Positions 25,039-38,043 of a stretch of DNA of 64,000 nt are shown piece after piece. Positions within the stretch are counted from its first letter, which is position 1, and every line of letters starts with the position of its first letter. The stretch is taken from NCBI GenBank assembly GCA_005784505.1, contig VCAZ01000227.1, positions 259,080 to 323,079 on the forward strand, read 5' to 3'. The DNA comes from Bagarius yarrelli. Lineage: Eukaryota; Chordata; Actinopteri; Siluriformes; Sisoridae. The translations under genes were made by a program, and so were the position numbers. The notes under the pieces are model-generated. The model ran no database searches. It was not told where the DNA came from and saw only the letters and a list, made by a program, of their open reading frames with translations.

Positions 25039-28000
25039 TATAAGAGACAGTTTTTCTGTCACATCACAACACACTACCTGCTGTAAGCGTGTTGGCGAAG
25101 AACATCGCATGTGTTACCTTAAAGTGATGACCTCGCCACGGTTCCCCTGAATGTTCCAGGAACAGTTCACTCCAGCAGGATAGTTTAAAGGCCAGGATGG
25201 ACTGTAGATCACACCTCTTCTCTCCGTGTGCAGCTCCACCTTTCCACCACAGGCGGCTGAGACACACAGAACACTTGGATTTAATTTAGTTAAAACATTT
25301 TAACATGCTGGAAGACGGCTAAAAAATGTTACCCTGCCAGAGTCACAGACACGCAGCAGGACATTCACACGAATGTTTTTGTAGACTTGTACAGTTTTTC
25401 GCTACAGGGACGTGAAATACTCATTAAAAGTAAAATAAAGGAATGATAAAATAAATTCATAAATAAAATAAAAAAAATGTGCATATTTCCTGTTATTTTC
25501 CATGGATAAGGTGTTAAACTGCTGTGGGTTTAATTGCCGCCGAACAAGACTTTTAACCCTCAACTGCTCGTTTTTTGTTAAAAATAACAAAAATCAGGGG
25601 TTAGTGTTCTGTTTCAATTGCTCAGAGTCTCCAACACAACAATACACTCTTTATATTTATAAACACACAATGTCGACACAAAAACGAGCTTTTTTCCAGT
25701 AGAAAATTTTTTTCTTAAAAGTCTCTTACTAATAATAATAATATTTATTCACAATCTGTCTCAGATCACACTAAACCCTGTGTTGATCATAGCAAATTTA
25801 CGGTAATCTAATTTATATTAGTGAGCTTGTTTCAATACACCATCGTTTCTATAGTAACGGTGACGTTTGTTTACAGGAAGTTCTCTGTGAGACCAACACA
25901 TCTGTTTAATGTTAATTTTCCTGTCCTGAAGACGTTAAAATCAGAGCTTTGTGTCTGTTAACACACACTTACACCAAAGACTCCCACATTCATGTCTTTA
26001 TACATAAACATTAAGATAATTTTGGGGAATTATCTCAGAGATCATGTGATATTATTGCTGGACGAATAATTAAAAAAGTAATTAAAAATTTTAAACCTTT
26101 ACCTGCTCATCTTCTATACAGGCTTATTCCCTAATTCAGTGGTCACAGGGATCTGGTGGAGTCTTTGAAAGGGCGAAAGGCAGAAGGGGGACACCCTGAA
26201 GAGGTCGCCAGTCCATCACAGGACCACACACACAGTCACACTCACTCCTATGGACAATTTAGAATCACCAATCAATCTAACATACATGTTTTTTGGAGGA
26301 AACCGTAAAACCTACACAAGCACGGGGAAAACATGCAAACTCCACACAGAAACACCCCTGCAGGGGAATCGAACCCGGGACCTTTTTACTGTGAGGCTCA
26401 AGAGCTCAAAAAAAATAAATAAATAAATAAATAACAGGTGAACTATAAAGGTAAAAAAATGTAATTAAAAAAAATGTTTCATTAATTAAGGTTTTGATTT
26501 CAGGTCCTATCACTCAGCTATAATTAGCTATGTTTTCAGTAGTAATGCATCAGTAAGATGATGATGATGATCTGGTGTAAAAGCTTAAATCCCTGCTGTC
26601 CTCCTCTGCGCTCGGGCTCGTGCTCATGCTCGTACTCGTGCACGCTGTCACACCGGCAGCTCGAGCCAAGTCACGCTTTCATCTGTTCATCGCGTGAGAC
26701 AGAATCACGCTGAGATGCTGCTGTCACCTGCCTCCTTTAATTCACCCTGCTTTCAGACCAACCTGCACAATCTGGTACGGGTCAGAACCTCAGGAGGAGA
26801 AAAAAACCCGCATCCAACCATACACAAAAACTGAACACTGTTTTACTGAACCGTGTTAAGTGTTTTAATAGAAGATAGAAAAATAATTTAAATGTAAAAC
26901 TTAAAATAAGGTGAAGATTGAAGAAAAACAGAGATAAGACGCTCACCCATGTCTTGCTGTTTAAATTTTTTCATCGGATTTGGATAAATAAATACATATA
27001 TTTTAAGAAGAAAATGCAAAAAGCTTATAGTCAGGGCCGTCACTAGTGGGGTAAAAGGTAGTGACAGTAATAGGGACCCCCAGAAAAGTTCAGGCAATAA
27101 GAAAATAAAGGCTTTATTATAAATAACGTATATGTTTATCTATAAATCTTCAACCCTAGGGAAATATACGAAAATCAAAATAAAAGCGATGAAGGTTTAT
27201 TATTTAAATTGATGTTAATTTCTAATGAGAAACAGTGGCACAGCAAAGCGTCAGAGGGAAATGCAGGTCCTATTCATTTTAATGATTCATTGTCAGTGTT
27301 ATAATTGTTTACATTTACATTTTTGGCATTTGGTAGTTGCCCTAATTTACCCTAAATTCACACAGACAATAAAATGATCGAACAGCTCAGGGAATTTAAC
27401 CAAAAGTGGACGTGTGATTATTTTATTGTTTTTGTTTGTCACATGTGTCATCTTTAAATATTCTTTAAAAAGTATTTTTATTTGTCTGAATGATCAAAAC
27501 AAAATAATCAACTAATCTAACATTAGGGCAGGGGTGGGGCAATCTTGGTCCTGGAGGGTCGGGGGGGGGGGGGGGTGTCCTGCAGAGTGTAGCTCCAACC
27601 CTAATCAAACACACCTGAACCAACTAATAAGGATATTACCCGGTAGACTTGAATATTACAGGTAGGTGTGTTGAGGTAAGGTGGAGCTAAACTCTGCAGG
27701 ACACCCCGACCCTCCAGGACCGAGATTGCCCAGCCCTGTATTAGGGGAAAAAAATAAAAACATTTCAATTCATTAAAAAACTCTATAATAAAACTGGGAG
27801 TCACTCCGGAACATGATTTCTGTTACCGACTGAAAAACTATTTTGTGGCCCCACATATAAAACAGTTTGGGGACCAATGGCCTCAAGGATTCTCTGTTCT
27901 TATCCACAGTGTCACTTTTGGGTTAATCACCCGAGATCAAAACCCGGATCTGGATCCGGATCAGAACTTGGATGTCTGTAAAATCTGGTCAATGTGCCGC

Positions 28001-28092
28001 TAAAAGGAACCGGATTGGATTTAAAGGTACTCACCCAAACAAACCCATGCCCATCGCAGGAACAATAAGACCTTTATTAGAGAAATCTTCAT
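16653..28092 (-). CDS. lrp3: LDL receptor-related protein 3 (LRP3), complete
   Basis: Single-pass type I membrane receptor of the LDL-receptor superfamily. Coding exons in gene order: 28035-28092 (ATG), 25118-25256, 22859-23064, 22195-22589, 21368-21589, 20742-21214, 19037-19169 and 16653-17336 (stop). They total 2310 nt, or 769 residues, against 770 in human. Order: signal peptide 1-~20 (MKISLIKVLLFLRWAWVCLA); CUB1 ~22-134 with CGGKVELHTERRGVIYSP and DWLLLGPTWKDEYRVCG; LDLa repeats 1-2 (~139-230); CUB2 (~231-340); LDLa 3-5 (~341-458); transmembrane ~467-489 (VITAALIGSMACGLLLVIAL); then a ~280-residue tail. LDLa calcium-type ends are visible (CPDGSDESQC, CPDGSDEKNC, CVDGSDEREC). The third repeat ends CPSGRDEDAC and lacks the usual first acidic residue, as I recall it does in human LRP3 too. 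The tail carries PPSY, a WW-domain ligand motif, and a basic MRRQMRRHSSRR segment. The start was chosen because this exon alone gives a signal peptide and the right phase. 5' UTR exons were not identified. Confidence 0.93.
18060..18125. repeat. Terminal fragment of a DNA-transposon-like repeat in the last lrp3 intron
   Basis: CCGATTAATCGTTTCAATAA, AATTAATCGACTATC and AAATAATCGCTTGCTGCAGC resemble the ends of a hAT-like non-autonomous family ('GCTGCAAC...GATTAATCG') common in fish. Related ends appear in cln6 intron 4 near 47589 and 47675. Only a fragment is present. Confidence 0.4.
19920..20102. repeat. GA-rich tracts in an lrp3 intron
   Basis: Two purine-rich blocks, about 19920-19982 and 20049-20100, are dominated by GAGA with GCGAGA variants. 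A (GT)n run at about 18982-19021 lies 15 bp inside the intron after the exon 19037-19169 donor. Confidence 0.85.
20430..20730. repeat. Minisatellite, ~20-25-bp unit, in lrp3 intron next to the LDLa/TM exon
   Basis: About thirteen degenerate copies of a unit near CCCAAACTACGGCCAGGGGT follow one another. The last copies end a few bases before the splice donor of exon 20742-21214. Unit length varies because of small indels, and the copies are strongly diverged. Confidence 0.85.
21928..22075 (-). repeat. SINE copy, antisense, in lrp3 intron
   Basis: CCCTTATCCAGAGCAACTCA, GGCCTTACTCAGAGGCCCAA and GTGGTGTTGTGAATCGAACC mark the antisense tail, body and box B. Confidence 0.65.
22590..22858 (-). repeat. 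lrp3 intron that is almost entirely polypyrimidine on the sense strand
   Basis: The intron is 269 nt long. On the + strand, roughly 22590-22830 is purine-rich (GAGAGA, GAAAAA, GGAAG), so the transcribed pre-mRNA intron is a long CU tract from just past the donor to just before the acceptor. Confidence 0.85.
23092..23515. repeat. AAGAACATCTCAA tandem array interrupted by a SINE
   Basis: Short units close to AAGAACATCTCAA repeat irregularly at 23100-23290 and again at 23430-23515. Between them lies a sense-strand SINE fragment at about 23296-23434, recognised by GGTCCCTGAGCAAGGCCCCT and GGATAAGGACGTCTGCCAAA. The array is in an lrp3 intron. Confidence 0.8.
24125..24275 (-). repeat. SINE copy, antisense, in lrp3 intron
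   Basis: GCCCTCATCCAGAGCAACTT, GGGCCCTGCTCAGGGGTCCG and AACACCTTAACCACTGAGCT show the antisense SINE, including the box A complement. Confidence 0.65.
24974..25036. repeat. (GA)n microsatellite in lrp3 intron
   Basis: A nearly pure GA run of about 60 bp lies roughly 80 bp from the lrp3 exon at 25118-25256. Confidence 0.95.
26140..26400 (-). repeat. tRNA-headed dispersed repeat, copy 2, antisense, in lrp3 intron 1
   Basis: It runs from GTCACAGGGATCTGGTGGAG through GGTCGCCAGTCCATCACAGG and CCTATGGACAATTTAGAATC to CCCCTGCAGGGGAATCGAAC. This is the complement of the copy at 12165-12478. Confidence 0.75.
27529..27738. mobile_element. hAT-like miniature inverted-repeat element (210 bp) in lrp3 intron 1
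   Basis: The element is a long imperfect palindrome. It starts CAGGGGTGGGGCAATC and ends GATTGCCCAGCCCTG, and inner segments such as GGAGCTAAACTCTGCAGGAC mirror GTGTAGCTCCAACC. The flanks CATTAGGG (27521-27528) and TATTAGGG (27739-27746) match at 7 of 8 bases, fitting the 8-bp target duplication of hAT elements. No transposase is encoded. A poly-G run near 27560 breaks the left arm. Confidence 0.75.
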
Positions 28093-29957
<1,865 letters not shown>

Positions 29958-30066
29958 TTACAGCTCAAATACGTCTCAAATAAAAATAACCATTTATATT
30001 CTAACAATTAAGTGGATTAATTTTCTTTTCTTTTTTTTTTTATATTTTTTTATCACTTCTTTAATA

Positions 30067-33000
30067 CTACAGAGGCGGAGGCGGTGGTGGAGATGTGTGC
30101 GGAGTCTGCAGGCGGCAGGACACACACTTGGTGATGGAGTGCATCGTCTCCAGGCGAGAAAAGAAGAACGACTTTCCACATTCCACGCACTAAAAAAAAC
30201 ATTTTAATTGATTAGAGTTTGTTTATAAGACGGATTTTTAGTGCCACGTAATTCGAGAATAAAGTTAGAAAAAGTTATATCTCGAGAATAACGTCGAAAC
30301 TACAAGAATAAAGTCGGAATTACGAGAATAAAGTCGGAATTATTAGAATAAAGGTTAAAAACAAAGTTAATTAAATAATGTTAAATAAAGTTTGACACTA
30401 AGTTTAACTGATTAGAATGGAAAGTTATTTAAGACGTATGTGCCCGGTGAAACAATGACTATTGATTGGTCAGTGGAATTAGTGGTTAATTAGGTTAAGA
30501 TTGTGCCTTTAATTCCTAGAACCACCAGTCTACCACCACTGGGCCCTTAAGCAAGGCCTTTAACTCTCAGGTGCTAAATGTAAGTCATTCTAGATAAGAG
30601 CAGCTGCCAAATGCCAGAAATGTAAAAGTATATTAAAGTTGTCAGCATTTACAGGAACATGAATGAACTCTACCTGAAGGATATGAGGTTCATGTTCATG
30701 TGCTCTTCTGCTCTCTCTAACTGCAGGAATGCTCTCATGCTGCTCGATGTTCCATAGACGCACCGTACAATCCTAGAACCACAGTTTAGAGCTTGTATGA
30801 GTGAAAATGAAAATGATTGATACAGTTTTAAATGTGAAGCTAGTAAACAGCCATATACACCCAGGTGCATAACCTGCTCGTAGAGGAAACTGGGGTATTC
30901 AGTGTTTTCAGCCCAACGCATCAAATGTTTTTCAGCTACCCCTGCCCTAGCCACTGCTGATTATCATGTCAGATAGTGATGGAGTCGGGGAAGACCTGGT
31001 AATTTTGGTATCTCCTGCCCTCTGATTGACTGAACAGACCTGAACCAGATAATCAGCACTGACAACAGGCGGAACAAAGTAACTTAAAGAATGTGGGTTA
31101 CGGAGCCCTGCTTATAAATGCTGATTCTTTACATTAAACATAAATATCTCACCTTAGAAGAAGAAACCACCCACTTCTTATCCGTGCTGATGTCGACATC
31201 TGTCACCCAGTCCAGGTGACCCTGAGTGTAGGCAAATTATTATATTATTAATTTTAAAAAACCACAAGCACGATGAAAGAAAGAGTTAACGTTGAAACTG
31301 CATGCGATATTTTATCTTTTTGTGATTTGTAATGCAGGTACCTTAAGCACCAGCATTCTGTACAGACCCTTTACATCCCACAATGCAACTGTCCGGTCGT
31401 ATGCTCCAGACACGAGAACAGAGGCTGAAGAGCGGATCGTTATCTCGTTAGAGACCAGCTAATAGATTCGACTTTAAACTAGTGATAAAAGTCATTAACT
31501 TGTTTTCCATATACATTCCAGAAGATTAAATATAATGAAATACATATAACTAGAAAAAGTCATAGAAACTATATACTACAAAAAAGTCACATTAAAAACC
31601 TCATAATATTTGAACATAATTTTGGACACCAAAGCTAAGACTATAAAGCTAAAGCTTTAATATAGCTGAAAGTGTGTTTTTTTTATACATGAAGATTTTG
31701 ATTACCATCAGCAGACACAGCACAGGAGCTGACGCTTCCATCGTGACCATAGCTGAGCTGCTCTGCTCTGCTCGTACGGAAGGAACCCGTTTGCACATCC
31801 CACAGCTGTAGCGTACGGTCCCACGATGCCGTGCACAAGTAACGGCCATTTTGTGTAAAGCAACAGCTGGAGATGACGTTTGTGTGGGCACTAAAGTGAA
31901 AGAAATAACATACAATGAAAGAAAAAGAACTTATTAACCAAGTAAATCAATATATTCCAAATTTTTACAAGCAGCAATGATGGTGTTTAAGCACTGTATG
32001 TGAGACTGGGTACTTTATTTTATTCTTTTACCTGACAAACTTTGGTCAGATGTCAACTAAATATTACATCATGTGTTGCAAAAGTAATAGGATTTATAAT
32101 AGACAATAGAATGTAGATAGATAATAGAAATTATATCAAATGAAAATTATAATTTAACCGATTTAACGAAAATTAATATGTCTTATTTTTAGTTTTGTAG
32201 CGTCGTTGGGACAAACAGTTGACTCTAAATCGATTAAAACCTCGCTAACAATCATGCTTAGTGTTATCATTACAAGGAAATGCTAGTCCAGTGGTAGCAC
32301 CACCAAGCTGCCACCACTGAGCCCGTAGGTCGATCTACTTAAGGGTGTCTGCCAAATGGCAGAAATGAAAATGCAGAAGGATGTCAGTACCTGTTAATGG
32401 TCAGAGTGGTTTTGTGAGAGCAAACGTCCCACAGTTTGATGGATCTGTCCGCTGAGACGCTGGCCAGGTGCTGACTCTGAGGATCAAACCTGCAGCTCAT
32501 CACTGTAGATGTATGATGACCTGAGAGACCCAGAGACACTGATTAACTTGTGCAGTGTTTAGCTGTAAGACCACACTATGAAGAACGAATGAAGATGCTA
32601 ATAAGTCTGCTGAACAGGGGAGGAAACATGAGAACCTGAGGAACACACACATACACACACAGAGCAGAGTTATTACCTGGAATGTAATGCAGTCTCGCTC
32701 CCGTAGCTGCACAGTTGACATACAGAGCATTCTCTATGTCCGAGACAGACGCCACGTAATTCCCGTCCCCTGACACGCTGCAGGACATCAACAAGCCGCC
32801 CTGAGTTACTGTCCACTAAACACACACACGCACACACACACACTTTATTATTGCTATGGGTTCAATAAGAAACGAGATGAGACGAGAAAAATAATTACCA
32901 GGATTTTACCCGTCTCCATGTCCCAGGCGTTTATGGTCTTGTCCCAAGAGGATGTTATTACTCTAATGGTCAAAACACACACACACATTTTGATGTGTTA

Positions 33001-36000
33001 TTTTTATATTTTATACTACAGCAGTTTTTAAGAAATACATTAGAATGTTTATACATTATCATTAAAACTTTAACTAGATATTATCATTTTTTTAAAACAT
33101 TTATTATTTCAGTTTTTGGAGCTTCGCAGATTTGCCTCCAATTTATTTAGCAGGTTTTAACAGAGAAACTTGCAGGTGTTCAGATTTTTTAAAAGAAGTT
33201 CAGGTCATTTAATATTTCCTAAAATTACATGTAATAATATATTGTATATTCTATATGTTTGGAATTAAAGCCAAACTCATTCAATACCTCACAATAAACT
33301 TAAGCTATAAAAGTAAAATTGGATCTGATTTGAGAAATCAGCTCTCAGATTCTAAAATTATAATTCTGGAACAAATATTCATTCATTCATTCATTTATTC
33401 CTTCATTCATTTTCTATAGCCGCTTATTCCCTTATTCGGGGTCACAGGGATCTGCTGGAGTCTATCCCAGCCGCCTCTACAAGGGCGCAGGGCAGGAGGG
33501 GGACACCCTGGACAGGTCGCCGGTCCATCACAGGGACACACATACACACACTCACTCACTCCTATGGGCAATTTAGAATCACCAATCAATATAACATACA
33601 TGTTTTTTGGACTGTGGGAGGAAACCGGAGAACCCGGAGTAAACACACACACACACACAGGGAGAACATACAAACTCCACACAGAAAGACCCCTGCAGGG
33701 GAATCGAACCCGGGTGGAACAAATATTTACATGTTATTTTCTTTTGTTAGGAGTCATGTGATTATATTTTGTATTATTACTCTTTCTTAGCTTTACCATA
33801 AAAGTGATTTTCCGTGTCATCCTTATTGAGGTGCATCATTTGATTACTGTTCGGTCCTGACCTGCATTTTTATCAGCTGTCACTTCACAACGTAACCGAC
33901 ACCAAGTGTGTATTTAATTTGTACTTGTCTACATGTTTCAGTGACAAAAATAATCCATCAGATTTTAATAAGAGTAAGGAAATAAGATGATTATGTTAAG
34001 AACATAAAGGTGATGGAGCGTCATCCTGAGTTTACTTTGGCTTTTCCTGTTGCCTAGCAACAGTTTTCATCCACAAACCAACAACTATACAGGAATAAAG
34101 GAAGCAAGTGTGTGTGTGTGTGTGTGTGTGTGTATTTTAATGTCTTGCTAAATGGGTTATATTGAAGGTTATATTTAACAAACTGTCTTTAAAAGCATTC
34201 AATTTAATGTTTAAGACACGAGTCTGCATGATGAGTGTGTTTTAAATTTTGCATCTGACATTGTAAAGTGTTGTACAGAAGGACGACTTGGGGATGATGT
34301 ACTATACAAAATGTAAAAAAAAAAGTCATTTTGATTATTTTTAATGTGAACTTTTCAATTTATTTGTAACACATGTTCAATTTGGCTCACCACAGGGAGG
34401 ACCTTTACCCAAAGAGGTCACTGTGCTTCCTCCAACCAATACACACATCCGGCTCCAGGTGTCAGTAACAGGAGGACCAAGAAAAATTTTTGTAGTGGGT
34501 AGACAGAAAATTACTTGAGTGGATTTTTGTCCTTTGCTCAGTGGGTTAAACTGTCCTTACTTTTATTCTCACTCGAGTTCATTTTTAATCACAGAAATTT
34601 ACTTTCACTTCTCTACATTTGATGTCGTTCCTCCGTTACTGTTAAATGTTAATGATGTAAATGAAGTTTTAATAAGTCGTTTCTATCATGTTCCGTGTAA
34701 TGAGATCTGGTGAATCTGGTGGTAGATGTTTACAGGAATTCCAGCTCCAACCCGAGGAAACATCTTACAGTGAGTTCCATCATAATGACTATTAGATGGT
34801 GATTCTGTAACTATGGACACTTTAATCTTACTGTATGTTACAATAACATCTCACACTCACTTCTTTTAACTCTTTTTTTCAGTGTATTTTATTTAGTTGT
34901 GATTGTTGGTATTTTTTTTTCGGAATTCTGGATTTTATCTTCATTTAATCAGATCTAAAGTAACAAATAACTCACAACTGGAGGAATCTCATCATCCCAG
35001 ACTTTATTACTCTCCTAATCAAATAAGTAATTGTTTTTAAAAGTAGTTTTACTTGTACTTAAGTAGAAATTTTGGCTACTTTACCCACTTCTTCTGTCCT
35101 ACAACGTAACTGGTCTCCCGAGGTACAAAAAAACCTTGACTTTTTACTGGTTTCTTTCCTTTTAAGAGGTGTTTTTATGTTGATTAGTTTTTATTTCATT
35201 GCTCATTACCTTTACATGACTGATACTATATGACTGGACCCCCACCTGTTCTGCTCCGGGACTAAACAGCAGGCGGTGATGGTATCTGAGTGTCCTCCTG
35301 TGAGCACTGCTAGCTGAGTCCCTGTCTCCACATCCTGCACATAGAGCACAAGGAATCCGTGACCGAGCACAAAAAGGGTAAGACAAGCTGATCTCGTCTA
35401 ATCTAAAGAGTGATGCGTGTAATGTTGGAAATAATCGTACCCACAACACTGCCGTCTTGTCCTGGGAGCTGGTGAGAAGTCGAGTGTCATGGAAGCAGAA
35501 GTGACAACTGGTGACAGAGTCAGCGTGTCCCCGTAACACCTTCACAGGAATCTGTACAACTCGACAGCAGCGTTTATTACATTACATCGGCAAACGTTCT
35601 TATCCAGAGCAACTTACACATCTCCTTTTATAGAACTGAGCAATTGGGGGTTAAGGGCCTTGCTCAGGGGCCCACAGTGGTGGCTTGGTGGTGCTGGGAA
35701 TTGAACCCCAGTCTTTCCGGTATCAGTCGGACACACTAACCACTGCACCACCACTTCCCCCATTATTTACTTATTACTACTCCTAAAGTTTCACAGACTT
35801 AGGAACTAATTTTAGTGCTAAAACCGCTCTGTGCAGTGAGTTTTAGAACAAACATTTAGGAGTCCTAAATTTAGGACGGACACATCCATTATTTTGAAGA
35901 TTTTCTTCGCGTTATGAGCTTTTTTTTAGCCTGAAGATGTTTTTAGAATTCTGGCTGTGATCATTTTTTATAAGATGTGATTGACATCTATTTTTTTTTT

Positions 36001-36642
36001 TATTTTGTACATTTTATTTTAACGTTCTCTTTTGTTTCAAAACTACATTTTTTTTCCCCATTCACGTTTTTCACACCATCAGCCTGACCAAGAAAAAGCT
36101 ATTTATTAAAACTAATGAATGATGTGGCAATGACCTGTTCATTTAATTAATTAATTTAATATTCAACTTCATTGTCAGTGTGTAAGGTACGTGTACAGAG
36201 CCAATGAAATGCATTTTTCGCACATCCCATCTTACTTTACATGCTGTCATTTTATAGTGATATTTAGAGCTTAATGGACGTGTGTGACCTTCACAGCTAA
36301 ATAAAAGGTGAATAAATAAATTAATTCCTTCATTAATTAATTAATTTATTCATGTATAAATCAATCAAAAATTAATCAGTCAAATATCTATCAATTAATC
36401 AGTCTTGCTTTAAGGACACAGTACAGTTGTTTTAACAAGGTTAAAAATGACCAATAAGAAGTTTCTAGAAACATTCCGACTTTTTTGGAAAAGTCTCCAA
36501 TGTGATTTCTGTGATTATTATGGGCTCTCACACACACCTGCGCGAGCGGCTCGTGCTCCCACATCGCGTTATCGTCTTTTTTCCTCTTCTCATCATTTAT
36601 GTCCTCATCGAGAGTCAGAGGGTCGTGCAGTGTGTGAGACAT
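30067..36642 (-). CDS. wdr88: WD repeat-containing protein 88 (WDR88), complete
   Basis: WD40 propeller protein with no established biochemical role that I know of. Coding exons in gene order: 36538-36642, 35441-35551, 35246-35334, 32899-32962, 32677-32815, 32391-32520, 31706-31890, 31342-31424, 31153-31221, 30674-30772 and 30067-30189 (stop). They sum to 1197 nt (398 aa) in one frame. Seven blades can be seen from their ends: KTAVLWDVETG, KTINAWDMETG, a degenerate one at ENALYVNCA, RSIKLWDVCS, RTLQLWDVQTG, RTVALWDVKG and CTVRLWNIEQ. The C-terminus carries CVECG and KCVSC, a Cys4 zinc-ribbon-like tail. The N-terminus (MSHTLHDPLTLDEDINDEK) is acidic. An in-frame ATG at 36729 would add 29 residues. 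I prefer 36642 because the added part is not family-like. Its place between lrp3 and gpatch1 matches human 19q13. Confidence 0.88.
30500..30632 (+). repeat. SINE fragment, antisense to wdr88 (intron)
   Basis: ACCACTGGGCCCTTAAGCAA, AGTCATTCTAGATAAGAGCA and CTGCCAAATGCCAGAAATGT identify the body and tail of the SINE seen at 217-413. Confidence 0.65.
33390..33715 (-). repeat. tRNA-headed dispersed repeat, copy 3, in the large wdr88 intron
   Basis: Starts after a run of CATT units. Contains GGGGTCACAGGGATCTGCTG, GTCGCCGGTCCATCACAGGG and CCCTGCAGGGGAATCGAACC in antisense to copy 1. Confidence 0.75.
34049..34061. promoter_or_regulatory. Perfect RFX X-box palindrome in a wdr88 intron
   Basis: GTTGCCTAGCAAC is a perfect inverted-repeat X-box, the binding site of RFX transcription factors. 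Its arms extend to CTGTTGCCTAGCAACAG. It lies in the 2.3-kb intron between exons 32899-32962 and 35246-35334. Whether it is used is unknown. Confidence 0.5.
34490..35095. repeat. Probable DNA-transposon remnant in the large wdr88 intron
   Basis: The left end, AGTGGGTAGACAGAAAATTA followed by CTTGAGTGGATTTTT, mirrors the right end, CTTAAGTAGAAATTTTGGCT followed by ACTTTACCCACTTC. The motifs match those at 5620-6310. No intact protein is encoded. Confidence 0.45.
35578..35757 (-). repeat. SINE copy, antisense orientation on +, in wdr88 intron 1
   Basis: TTCTTATCCAGAGCAACTTA, GGGCCTTGCTCAGGGGCCCA, GTGCTGGGAATTGAACCCCA and CACACTAACCACTGCACCAC show an almost complete copy including both promoter-box complements. 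Confidence 0.75.
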
Positions 36643-36706
36643 TTCAGTCAAACTGAGAGAGAACAGCAGTTCCCATGCAGTCACTCCGCGCTTTCCGCGT
36701 CTATCC

Positions 36707-36720
36707 GTTACCATGACAAC
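36707..36720. promoter_or_regulatory. RFX X-box-like site upstream of the wdr88 start codon
   Basis: GTTACCATGACAAC fits the RFX X-box form with one mismatch in the right half-site. It lies 65 bp upstream of the chosen wdr88 ATG and would overlap the alternative upstream start at 36729. Confidence 0.4.
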
Positions 36721-37259
36721 AAGCAACAATAAAGATTCAATCTATAAATATAATCTGTAAATATATCTATAAATATAATCGATCTTCATTATTAAGCAAC
36801 ATTTGCTTAATCTATATTTTATTGTTTTATTTAAATTCATATTTAATTGACTTACACAAGTCATATTCATTTTATCTTATTATTATTGGCTGAAACCTGC
36901 AGTATTTAACCTCCTGATTCAATCCTTACTGTTTGCATTAAAATAAAAAAAATATTACCCAATTCTGGGTTACATTATGTAAATATTGAGCAATTACATA
37001 AAAATATTACATATAATAATAATTATAATATAAAAAAACTTTTTAAAACCCTTCATATTTGACCCAAAAGACTTAATAGCGATTAATTATAATAGTGTTT
37101 AGCTGAAAATCATCATTTCTGCTTATCCAAATTCGCCAGTAGATTTTCCCATTACGCATCATTTTTGTAATCAAATTATTATTTTACTTTTCTTTAGCAA
37201 CATTTAATTTTTTTATTCTAAATAGTAAAGTTTAATGTTTAAAATAATTACAAAAAAAT

Positions 37260-37578
37260 GGCAGCACAGTGGAAGGTCCCGGGTTCGATTCCCCTGCAGG
37301 GGTCTTTCTGTGTGGAGTTTGTATGTTCTCCCTGTGTGTGTGTGTGTGTGTGTGTGTGTTTACTCCGGGTTCTCCGGTTTCCTCCCAGTCCAAAAGCATG
37401 TATGTTAGATTGATTAGTGATTCTAAATTGCCCATAGGAGTGAGTGTGTGTGTGTGGCCCTGTGATGGACTGATGACCTGTCCAGGGTGTCCCCCTCCTG
37501 TCTTCCCCCTTTCAGAGACGGCTGGGATAGACTCCAGCAGATTCCTGTGACTCCGAATTAGGGAATAAGCGGGTATCG
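37260..37578 (+). repeat. tRNA-headed dispersed repeat, copy 4
   Basis: Contains GGTTCGATTCCCCTGCAGGG, TGTGTGGAGTTTGTATGTTC, AGGAGTGAGTGTGTGTGTGT and ATGGACTGATGACCTGTCCA. An internal (GT)n has expanded near 37335-37360. A truncated opposite-strand copy follows at 37630-37712. Confidence 0.75.
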
Positions 37579-37915
37579 AAGATTAATTAATTAATCAATT
37601 ACAAAAATGTGTCAATAAATCTTGTAGTCTCATGCAAACTCCACACAGAAAGACCCCTGCAGGGAAGTCGAACCCAGGCCTTCTTACTGTAAGGCAAGCC
37701 ACCGTGCTGGCGATTTAAATAATTTTAATGTGATTTATAGTTTTTATGGCTAAAATATATATTAAAAACTGTAGATTTCAACTATTACAACATAAAATAT
37801 TTTTATTATAGGATTAATTAATGTGCTGTAAAGGTATAAATTGGAAATAAAATGAGATAAAAGTAATTTTTCACTTGCTAAAGTAGAGTAAGATTCACAC
37901 AGGATTTACAGTAAC

Positions 37916-37921
37916 TTTATT
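37916..37921 (-). other. Candidate polyadenylation signal of gpatch1
   Basis: TTTATT on + reads AATAAA on the gene strand, 123 bp past the gpatch1 stop codon. Confidence 0.5.
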
Positions 37922-38043
37922 TTTAAATCATGTACAAGTCGAATTTTGTAATAGATATTTTCACACTAAAAGCTGTTCCTGTATGTGTTAAAGCCGAATC
38001 CTCACGGAGGACACAGTTCGTCCAGCTCAGAGTCGTCATGCAG

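Larger units (their letters stand above)
36643..38043. other. wdr88 5' flank and gpatch1 3' flank
   Basis: This 1.4-kb spacer holds the wdr88 promoter side with an RFX-like site at 36707, AT-rich DNA, dispersed-repeat copies at 37260-37578 (+) and 37630-37712 (-), and the gpatch1 polyadenylation signal at 37916. No gene was seen. Confidence 0.6.

Noticed and set aside
34519..34713. + strand frame in the wdr88 intron
   Set aside because: It lies in a repeat-like block with mirrored ends and has no recognisable domain.
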